DNA of 64,000 nt, from IMG/VR virus record IMGVR_UViG_3300017917_003732, positions 1 to 64,000 of that record; one strand, written 5' to 3'. Position numbers and translations under genes: made by a program. A model generated the notes under the pieces. It did not search any database. It was not told where the DNA came from and saw only the letters and a list, made by a program, of their open reading frames with translations. Source of the DNA: a virus. Below are positions 57,901-64,000 of the stretch, in pieces. Position 1 is the first letter of the stretch. The number at the start of each line of letters is the position of its first letter.

Positions 57901-60640
57901 GAAGGATAGACCAATCAAGTTCAAATGGAAGTCCAGTAGGATTTCCCTCAAAACTTACCCCTCCAGTCCATGCGTCAGGATTTGCCTGGCGATTGCCATA
58001 CCCCTGCTTCAAAAAACCAACTTTCCTAACTCCATTGTCCAAAAGGTACCCGAGAACCACCACACGGTTCTCGTCCGAAAATCCCACTGCCACCCCGGTA
58101 TTGACCCCATCCGGAGAAGTGGAGTTGATCCTCATGCGCCACGTAGCCGCGTAGACACTCGGAAAAGTTAAGTCCACCGTCCGGGTCCAGAAGATACCTT
58201 GCCCCTCTGGGTACGGACCAGACTTGTTATCTTCTACCACCAAGCTCCCAAGTACCACTGAGGCCAGTCCTGCGCCTCGGCGGGACCAAGGTGCCGTCGG
58301 GTCAACCTCAGGTAATACATCCGCAGGGTACGAAACTGTGACTTCCTGCACCTGCCTGGAGAGCGGTGGATAGGCAATTCGGTGAAATGGGGTATTAAGG
58401 ACAAAAAGAGCCGGGTCATTCAGGGCAACAGAGTAAGCCCTTTCGTATGCCCGATAGTGCATGTCACGAAGCAACGGCTGGGCCTGCTCAGCCAGTACAT
58501 CATCAGTTCTGTACAACGCTGGAGACACCAAAACACTGCGATATCTATAGATATGCTGGGTAGTCGTATTCACCCCTGCATCATGTAACCACGAATTAAG
58601 CCTAAACTCTTTTGAGTTCAACCTTCGAAGTTCAACTGTTGGGTCAGGGATCCAGTCATAGTCCACCACCACATCATCTTCAGGAGCGGGCACAGTATCA
58701 ACAATAACCTGCCCTAAAAGTCCGGAAACCGCTAATACAGCCACACGATGCCCGTTAATCCTAACTGTGACATCTTCCGGACTATCCGCAATCTCTCCTG
58801 TCCTAGGGTCAAATAGCCTCCAAGGTAAAGTCCCGTTCTCAGGGTCAGGAAGATGAAAACTCGCCTGTACTTTCAAACGATCAGGACCCACCACACCCCT
58901 AACCAAAAAACTCCCCCCATTTAGCGAACCACTCAACTCAAGAAAAAGTCCAACATAATCTGTGGTAAAATTACCGCCAGAAAGAACCACTTCATCCGAA
59001 GTCAAAGTCCCAAAGTAAGTTGACGCAGAAACCTGGATTGTAGCCCCCGTACCACTTTGGACAGTCAGGGCCGGTTTTGCAATTGGCCCATGATCCGTAA
59101 AGATGGACCTAGTACCGATCGGAACAGAACCTACAAAAGAGACCTCACAGTGCAGAGGATCAATGGTATTCCCAACCTCATCCAAAGGTCCAACGGTGCT
59201 AACCCGAACCGAGCACAACCCATCGAGCATTCCGGCCGTGAGGAGGAAAACAGTCCTTACATCAATAGCGCGAACCTCTCTAACTCTTATGACTTCCGAG
59301 TGTGGTCCGGTAATAGCGTAGTTAGCGGAGTCAATAAGATCAGAGTCAATCCTCATGTCCTTGTCAAACGACACAATGAGGGACCCGTCATCTGCTACAC
59401 AGTTTGCTGCTAAAACTCGCGGGGCTACCCCGAAAGCGATGAACTCAACAGAACCTGAATAAGGTGTCTGGGATGCCTGCTTGATGAGCCCCTCAACAGA
59501 GCCCATATAAGACTTCCCAAGAGTCGTCTCAGAAACCTTGAGGATAGCTTCTTTTGCTCCCGCCTTCTGTGTCCAATGAAGTGAGCCAGTTCCAGGGACA
59601 AATGACCCAGGGTCCCAAGGAGACAAGGGCGGAACATAGACCCCATTCGCCGGATCTGTATAGGAAACCTCACGGTCTAACGTGACTACAGATCCTAAGT
59701 AAGAACGAATGCGATAGGGTATAGTAGTAGTTAGGTGAGTACCTTGAATGAACAGGTAATGTCCTACGTGTTCTGGAAGAAAGCTACCAGTTACTGTATC
59801 AAAAGTAAAAGAGGTGAAGTTGACTGGTCTCCCGGACAAAGGAGGAATAACCTGCCCACCAGTGCCTTCTTGCACAACCTCTTGCACAGGCGTTGCGCTG
59901 AAAATGAGAACGGGATATGCCCCTGATTGTTTGGGGGTCACATCAAAATGTTCAGGGTCAGAAACCTGCTCGGCTTCCATTACCTCGGGAAACTCGACCC
60001 CAATAGTCGTTTCATCAATGCTGTAAAACCGAAGTGACCCGATCTGAACGCTCTCGAATAAGGAAACATTCTCGTTCGCTTCGAGCGAGATATTGAAGTC
60101 TGTGCTAACTCCTACCGTTTGAGTAAGGGCTTCGGTAGCATTTGCAATAAAAGGGGAAATTCCCTCCTCAAGCACGAACTCTTCTTCTGGTCTTACATGG
60201 AACCCGAACTGAAGCTCCTCTACAAGAGTGACGGTTTCGACGCCATCGAGGTGAGCCCCGGCAACATTGAATACATAGCTAAAAGTGGCAGTGGACCCGG
60301 CTAAGGTAACGACCGAGATGTCCACCTGAATCGGATTTCCATCCGGAAAATCAGGGTGTGAAGAAACATCAACCGTTAGGTTAGGACCATCAAAAACTAC
60401 AGTCCCACCAAAAGGAGTGACAAACTCTGAGTCCAAAAGGACACGAGCGCCATTTAGGAAAAGCTGGAGTGTGTAGGACTCAAACTCAGATAAGCAGTAT
60501 AAGGTGAATTGGACAGGGGTGTCTACCGGAGAGCCAGAGCTATCAATCGCTGGGTTCGCAGACTCAAGCGATACACCCCCGGACTCGAGAGACAACCCTC
60601 CATATGGGGTTGTCCCGAATGGGTTAATGCCGTAAGTCAC
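54965..60640 (-). CDS. giant modular virion protein with repeated lectin-like domains, 1891 aa
   Basis: N-terminus MTYGINPFGTTPYGG as in the 611-aa protein. Residues about 130-230 contain L.E-type short repeats. An Ig-like segment (IVSFDKDMRIDSDLI) and small beta modules follow. From about 770 to the end there are at least four concanavalin/LamG-like units, each marked by H-x-Y-R/K (LHSYRFFRD, VHIYRVVKS, SHHYKLIRS, YHTYRLVKN) and by Y.G/A D.LPE...PW linkers. Two adjacent copies of DFV(A/S)LGVx(V/T)GDDLVI lie near 1340-1480. Likely glycan-binding tail decoration. GTG start with GAGGTG four bases upstream. Confidence 0.68.
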   Translation of the reverse strand: MTYGINPFGTTPYGGLSLESGGVSLESANPAIDSSGSPVDTPVQFTLYCLSEFESYTLQLFLNGARVLLDSEFVTPFGGTVVFDGPNLTVDVSSHPDFPDGNPIQVDISVVTLAGSTATFSYVFNVAGAHLDGVETVTLVEELQFGFHVRPEEEFVLEEGISPFIANATEALTQTVGVSTDFNISLEANENVSLFESVQIGSLRFYSIDETTIGVEFPEVMEAEQVSDPEHFDVTPKQSGAYPVLIFSATPVQEVVQEGTGGQVIPPLSGRPVNFTSFTFDTVTGSFLPEHVGHYLFIQGTHLTTTIPYRIRSYLGSVVTLDREVSYTDPANGVYVPPLSPWDPGSFVPGTGSLHWTQKAGAKEAILKVSETTLGKSYMGSVEGLIKQASQTPYSGSVEFIAFGVAPRVLAANCVADDGSLIVSFDKDMRIDSDLIDSANYAITGPHSEVIRVREVRAIDVRTVFLLTAGMLDGLCSVRVSTVGPLDEVGNTIDPLHCEVSFVGSVPIGTRSIFTDHGPIAKPALTVQSGTGATIQVSASTYFGTLTSDEVVLSGGNFTTDYVGLFLELSGSLNGGSFLVRGVVGPDRLKVQASFHLPDPENGTLPWRLFDPRTGEIADSPEDVTVRINGHRVAVLAVSGLLGQVIVDTVPAPEDDVVVDYDWIPDPTVELRRLNSKEFRLNSWLHDAGVNTTTQHIYRYRSVLVSPALYRTDDVLAEQAQPLLRDMHYRAYERAYSVALNDPALFVLNTPFHRIAYPPLSRQVQEVTVSYPADVLPEVDPTAPWSRRGAGLASVVLGSLVVEDNKSGPYPEGQGIFWTRTVDLTFPSVYAATWRMRINSTSPDGVNTGVAVGFSDENRVVVLGYLLDNGVRKVGFLKQGYGNRQANPDAWTGGVSFEGNPTGLPFELDWSILHSYRFFRDRDGVVRFYVDGEIVENLRITENELPYLDELDAPFNEVQNVYFGSLGRQATNLSTWDFVRYVTVPINPEQSAPSVFVSYEGDTYPENAMVPWTPVGYHGNESLVDGELYLDSTSSTNASEIGLVGGDFKGFTRIEPLLGMSSDVTLDLGVCLRTYTHGVAPNAVMAAIDDGARLVQVCFFPSKPQPKLSYPGRSLPQEASPKPWTSLGTATAYMVGRILRIEDTSVLDGRVFAINDLEPIGSDTRIIETSLDWFAEAKFQVFSYTPDGSSENFAGATIDIFDGTHTVGILTRVDPDTGERQIAWHSDGQVRSSASAIIPFDWFDGKVHIYRVVKSTSGNLVSLFIDNQYKGSLSYDLFDSTHGNPTYSFGSSTLSSMAACSVVEWHYANVWRAQSLSGVRHYVGIWKGSDPNSLIGYHLPLRTSGQAMTAGNTLTNSLTDFVALGVQVGDDLVIDHGVNRGVYSILSVDPTVLTFSDSFPQTGLTSVSYRIPAQTDWRATSQVPIRTTGIGTTSLTVLSDSSKDFVSLGVRTGDDLVIESGPNAGTFPISSVTSTDLTILGSFTAPLEVSYLVVLHEIWNSHHYKLIRSPSGFVSLFQDLNPEPLISIDYSEVNLPPSSVGIPYLINRGLPSVSWGAFDSENISQTAWDFVRYGVTRPPSEVRIVPAHQVLNQRNIMSSPEHLFGTIRHNHTNFACSSTGIPYPWEEYSLTPELVAFTRLNEGTPLVPQTQTYEIRRPLPEVSYLSILNQPTNQLNSKSFRLNDATYEVTIVVPDDVLYNSLQVLEKSSGDRDLISPISDEVGLVKLGKLSWQNTICVGYQGDVLPEQDLSYGTPWVIQSEDPAQVSTTVFGGILTYAVGSNPTRTIYRNATPLTDPIGLTTRVDFRLRLLSDSTLGMGDSGVRFGFSALGLTAALAFVATPLGDREVQLIDLNSNEVLGSISFDYLDGDYHTYRLVKNVSEGAIDFLVDP

Positions 60641-60648
60641 GTGTCACC

Positions 60649-61125
60649 TCACACTTGCCAAAGCTCTGCAATTATGATATCCACAAGAGGGCCACCGTAA
60701 GGGGGAGGATAGGGGTAGGGCTGACTTACGACATTCGTGACCCAAGTGACATAAATAGGACCAGGAGCCCCGGAGTCCCTAGCTCTCTTTTTGACATAGG
60801 TGATCATCCCCCCACCAGTGGCATATGCCGTGCCAGCCGTATAGATTGGATGTTGAATACCGATCCTGTTGATTGTTCGATCAACAGCTTCTTCTTTGGT
60901 AATCTGAACATCGGTAGGGTAATTCGATACCATCCGAGGAAGCATCAAGCTTTCAGTATGTGCCGAGGCAAGTATATCATCGAATGGATATTCGGATACC
61001 TCACGAACTATGTTGACATACCAAGTGGAAGAAGAGATGGAACTCAAAGCTCTGATAGCAACTTGACGGAGAATATCTGTGTACCACCTGGAAGCGGCCA
61101 ATTGACTATCGATGACAATTGTCAT
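60649..61125 (-). CDS. virion-cluster hypothetical protein, 158 aa
   Basis: A helical N-terminal half (WYTDILRQVAIRALSSISS; NIVREVSEYPF) and a C-terminal half with a Gly/Pro/Tyr-rich loop (YPYPPPYGGPLVDI). AGGTG five bases before the ATG. Tightly packed between the 1891-aa gene and the tandem paralogues, hence probably part of the tail assembly. No family recognised. Confidence 0.52.
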   Translation of the reverse strand: MTIVIDSQLAASRWYTDILRQVAIRALSSISSSTWYVNIVREVSEYPFDDILASAHTESLMLPRMVSNYPTDVQITKEEAVDRTINRIGIQHPIYTAGTAYATGGGMITYVKKRARDSGAPGPIYVTWVTNVVSQPYPYPPPYGGPLVDIIIAELWQV

Positions 61126-61133
61126 GTCTCACC

Positions 61134-62366
61134 TCACCCGCATAGTCCGGTCACCCCAAGCCTATTTGGGAAAGAAAGAGGATTAAGGCCTACTATCCAA
61201 GGGATAAGCATCTTGTAGTTGGTGACAGTCGGAGTACCAATCACCAATTTAGTGCCATCAGAGTTGAAACTCAGGTTAGATATGTTTTGCACTACCTGGA
61301 AAAACTCAATACTCCCAGCATAACCATCATAGTACTCAGATGCGCAGACCAAACAAGGTAGAGCATCATAGGTAGACGGGTAGAAGCTAAATAACCTGTT
61401 AGGTGAGCACTGATTCCCACTGAGACCTAGTACTTCAGACAGCATTGAAATCTTGACATTTCTAACCTCATACTGCCCATAGGTATTGAAAGCGATCCCA
61501 CCACTATCTGTAGAAGTACCGGTGATTCCCCCAAAAACTGTACCCGCAGCTGGAAAAGAGACAGTTAGACCACCAATCATGATATAAGGGTCAGTCAAAA
61601 CAGGAAGATTCTCTCGCCGAACATAGACACCGGTATAAGTAAAGTGATAGTTCACATCAAATGAGTTATCATGCAGAATAAGCAACCCATCATGATCTGC
61701 CAAAAAACTATAACGAGTAAGGCTAGCTGTAGGCCCCGTATTGAAAACAAGATTCAAGCTCTGCTTCGATGTTAAATGAGCCCCTCCAGGCTCCGAGTTG
61801 CTCCTAGGGAATACATAGAGACCCAGACCACCTGTTGGCACCTTCCAAACCGGATTTCCCTTTGCTTGGTTACCAAAAGAATTAGGGTCCCCGTAGGTCC
61901 CTAGAGTCCCATTCCACGGGTTTTTATCACCACCGATACCGACCCCCATCTGAATGGCAACCCAATGATCATTTGACCCGTTATTGGCCGACCCATTCGC
62001 CAACGCCGGACCAGACCCAGGAGCAGCACCCCAAGTATCATTGTACTTCACATACTGAGCCAAAATGTAAAAAGGCTCGTTGCGAATCCCAGCATAGCTT
62101 GAATTTGCCGGAGTCGTGGTTCCAGTTCTCCACTCGAACAAGTACCAAGCATTAGAGGTAAAAGGGTTCGTTTCATCCCAATAACCTATTGAATCGGCAG
62201 AAGCCGATAGTCCTGCAAACCTAGCCCGAAGAGTCACGACCCCCTGGCTTTCCAAGTACATAAGGAAGTCATAGAGTCCCTTAAAAAACTCCTGTGCATT
62301 CTGGTAAACATTAGTGCCAGTGTACCAAGAGTAACAATCCAACTTCCCAAAGACTTGACCAGCCAT
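61134..62366 (-). CDS. tandem tail paralogue 1, 410 aa
   Basis: Begins MAGQVFGKLDCYS and shares nearly every landmark with its neighbour: NAQEFFKGLYDFL, TLRARFAG, AWYLFEWRTG, PFYILAQ, VAIQMGVGIGGD, NPWNGTLGTYGD, KGNPVWKVP, GLYVFPRSN, FLADHDGL, DPYIMIGG, YAGSIEFFQVVQN, GTKLVIGTPTV. Beta-rich with an N-terminal helix. Both copies are 410 aa. The structural family is not recognised; a fibre or tube component present in related forms is plausible. Confidence 0.62.
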   Translation of the reverse strand: MAGQVFGKLDCYSWYTGTNVYQNAQEFFKGLYDFLMYLESQGVVTLRARFAGLSASADSIGYWDETNPFTSNAWYLFEWRTGTTTPANSSYAGIRNEPFYILAQYVKYNDTWGAAPGSGPALANGSANNGSNDHWVAIQMGVGIGGDKNPWNGTLGTYGDPNSFGNQAKGNPVWKVPTGGLGLYVFPRSNSEPGGAHLTSKQSLNLVFNTGPTASLTRYSFLADHDGLLILHDNSFDVNYHFTYTGVYVRRENLPVLTDPYIMIGGLTVSFPAAGTVFGGITGTSTDSGGIAFNTYGQYEVRNVKISMLSEVLGLSGNQCSPNRLFSFYPSTYDALPCLVCASEYYDGYAGSIEFFQVVQNISNLSFNSDGTKLVIGTPTVTNYKMLIPWIVGLNPLSFPNRLGVTGLCG

Positions 62367-62385
62367 GATTAGACCCTCAAGATGA

Positions 62386-63618
62386 TCAGAGAAGCGCTCC
62401 AGTCGTACCCAAACGATTCACACCAGAAAGTGGAGCAACAGAAGAGTTCCAAGGTATGACTGCCTTGTAAGCTGATACGGTCGGGGAGCCGATAACAAGC
62501 TTTGTACCAGCTGCATTTCGTTCCAAGTTGGCCGAGTTTTGAATTACCTTGAAAAACTCTATACTCCCGGCAAACCCAGCCACTGTTTCATAAGGCTGAA
62601 CAAGATATGGCATCTCATCATAGGTTGGAGTTGCAAATAAACGATTAGGCTGTGTTAGATTCGTGCTCCAACCAAGAGCCTCGTTAAGATTTGAAACTTG
62701 AATGTTGCGAACATCATAGAAATCGGTGCCAAGAGATGTCCTATTAGCGATCCCTCCTTGATCACCACTAGCACCCGTGAGATCCCCCCAAGTGGCAGGT
62801 GAAGTCGGAAGAGATACTGTCCTGCCTCCGATCATGAGATAAGGGTCCTGAATACCAGCAAGACCACTCCTCAAGGAATGAACCCCGGTATACAAAAAAT
62901 GGTAGTTTGCGTCATTCGAATCATCGAACAACAACATTAGCCCATCATGATCAGCAAGAAAATGATATCGTGCTTGCACTCCGCTACTGGGCCCGATGAA
63001 TGTTGCAGCTAAGTTCTGTTTGTTTGTAACGAATGATCCCCCACTATTGTTGCAACGAGGGAAAACGTAGAGCCCTTGCCCACCACTCGGAACTTTCCAA
63101 ACAGGTGCTCCCTTAGCTTGGCTACCAAACGAACCCGAATCACCATATGTCCCAAGGGTTCCATTCCAAGGATTATTATCCCCTCCGATGCCTACTCCCA
63201 TTTGTATACTTACCCAAGCTTCAGAATTGGTAATAGTAAGTTGCCCAAAGCTCGCAGAGGGACTCGCCGGTCCAGTTTGTGCCCAATCACTCGCATCTGT
63301 AGCCCATTGCACAAGAATGTAAAATGGCTCACTCCTACTTCCGGCATAACTTGGATTCGACGGGCTCGTGCTACCTGTACGCCACTCAAACAGGTACCAA
63401 GCATTGGCTGTAAATGGGGCCGCCTGATTCCAATAATCAATTGCCGCAGCAGATGAAGCACCCGTACCTGCATATCTTGCTCGAAGAGTCACGATCCCAA
63501 GTGTCTCAAGGTACACAAGGAAGTCGTATAAACCCTTGAAGAACTCCTGGGCATTGACAAATGCAGTACCAGGGTTAGCTGAGACACACTCGATTTTCCC
63601 ATAAGCCTGACCTGCCAT
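62386..63618 (-). CDS. tandem tail paralogue 2, 410 aa
   Basis: Same length and architecture as the adjacent copy (NAQEFFKGLYDFL, VSIQMGVGIGGDN, NPWNGTLGTYGD, FLADHDGLML, DPYLMIGG, GTKLVIGSPTV). The start is ATG 63618, which has AGGAGG five bases upstream; the frame remains open for about 49 codons further, but that sequence is out-of-frame DNA of the next paralogue. Follows that gene by eight bases. Confidence 0.65.
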   Translation of the reverse strand: MAGQAYGKIECVSANPGTAFVNAQEFFKGLYDFLVYLETLGIVTLRARYAGTGASSAAAIDYWNQAAPFTANAWYLFEWRTGSTSPSNPSYAGSRSEPFYILVQWATDASDWAQTGPASPSASFGQLTITNSEAWVSIQMGVGIGGDNNPWNGTLGTYGDSGSFGSQAKGAPVWKVPSGGQGLYVFPRCNNSGGSFVTNKQNLAATFIGPSSGVQARYHFLADHDGLMLLFDDSNDANYHFLYTGVHSLRSGLAGIQDPYLMIGGRTVSLPTSPATWGDLTGASGDQGGIANRTSLGTDFYDVRNIQVSNLNEALGWSTNLTQPNRLFATPTYDEMPYLVQPYETVAGFAGSIEFFKVIQNSANLERNAAGTKLVIGSPTVSAYKAVIPWNSSVAPLSGVNRLGTTGALL

Positions 63619-63626
63619 ACTGCCTC

Positions 63627-64000
63627 CTAGAAGACGAGCCCCTCTCGGGTCAAACCGATACCTGGATTCACATTGGGGGGCCAAGGGACCGAAAGCTTGA
63701 CAACATTGGGGATGGCCGTAGACCCACCCACGACCAGACGAGTACCATTGCCGGTTGTGCGGCACCGAGCTTCAGCACCGGCTACCTCGCGAATAAAATC
63801 AATTTGCCCAGCATACCCATACCAATTCGGGGCCTCCCACATAGCAAGAGGGATAGGGAAGTCGTCTAAGACAGGAATAGAAAAGTACTTGTTAGGCAAT
63901 CCTAAAACATAGGGTGATAGCGAGTCAAAAAAAGTCTGATAGCGATCAATGAGCAAGCCCTTGACACCATTTACTGCTGGGTCTGGACCAGGGATCCCCC
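63627..64000 (-). CDS. tandem tail paralogue 3, C-terminal part, 5' end outside window
   Basis: The frame is open to the right edge, so the N-terminus is missing; about 123 residues are visible. The end resembles the C-termini of the two neighbouring 410-aa proteins: YGYAGQIDFIREVAG, GNGTRLVVGGST, VKLSVPW. More diverged than the other two are from each other. Confidence 0.6.
   Translation of the reverse strand, partial: GIPGPDPAVNGVKGLLIDRYQTFFDSLSPYVLGLPNKYFSIPVLDDFPIPLAMWEAPNWYGYAGQIDFIREVAGAEARCRTTGNGTRLVVGGSTAIPNVVKLSVPWPPNVNPGIGLTREGLVF

Noticed and set aside
63619-63765. N-terminal extension of tandem paralogue 2
   Set aside because: The sibling starts at the equivalent of MAGQ, AGGAGG sits five bases before that ATG, and the extension is shadow of the next gene.

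Overview
The window is a gene-dense stretch of a large double-stranded DNA bacteriophage genome, almost certainly tailed. Genes abut or overlap by 1-8 bases (ATGA and TAATG junctions), nearly all lie on the minus strand, and the gene content combines a phage DNA polymerase/helicase set, dTMP synthesis genes and very long modular tail proteins. There is no rRNA, tRNA, insertion sequence or CRISPR array. A Sec-type signal peptide followed by a probable beta-barrel protein hints at a host with an outer membrane; nothing identifies the host further. No capsid, terminase or tail-sheath gene was recognised, so those lie outside the window.

Layout, read in the direction of minus-strand transcription (right to left). 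64.0-34.2 kb holds virion genes: three tandem paralogues (the rightmost cut by the window edge), then 1891-aa and 611-aa modular proteins with Ig-like and lectin-like repeats, and a group of tail/fibre proteins including a 2620-aa pectate-lyase-like protein and two paralogues of 881 and 1541 aa. 34.2-30.5 kb holds small proteins, two membrane proteins (lysis candidates), a J-domain protein and an exported protein. 30.5-20.2 kb is the replication block: SNF2-type helicase, a Cys-motif protein resembling a helicase loader, a DnaB-type helicase, a CHC2 zinc-finger primase-like protein and a family-A DNA polymerase interrupted by two inteins. 20.2-15.3 kb holds a Cys-motif protein, two short proteins resembling DUF2997 and DUF1257, a rho-independent terminator, a Ycf46-like AAA+ ATPase and unknown proteins. 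14.8-12.0 kb is nucleotide metabolism: a 5'-nucleotidase-like HAD enzyme, thymidylate synthase with a large insertion, and dihydrofolate reductase. 12.0-6.6 kb holds a zinc-motif protein, a nitrilase-family amidase, ClpX and unknown genes. A short plus-strand island (4.7-6.6 kb) carries a zinc-motif protein, a MazG-like pyrophosphohydrolase and RNase HII. 4.6-0 kb holds a DUF1848-family protein, small coupled unknown genes, a coiled-coil/winged-helix basic protein, and at the left edge a YkgJ-type metal-chelating protein whose end lies outside the window.

The genes describe a phage that makes its own dTMP (ThyA, DHFR, nucleotidase, MazG-like), replicates with PolA/DnaB-type enzymes, and carries its own proteostasis factors (ClpX, J-domain protein, Ycf46-like ATPase). 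The most unusual signal I found is regulatory. A motif GGTG-TAnnnT lies exactly 5-6 bases before the start codon of five genes that lack a Shine-Dalgarno sequence (DUF1848, MazG-like, ClpX, nucleotidase, SNF2 helicase), on both strands. This is the geometry expected of promoters for leaderless mRNAs.
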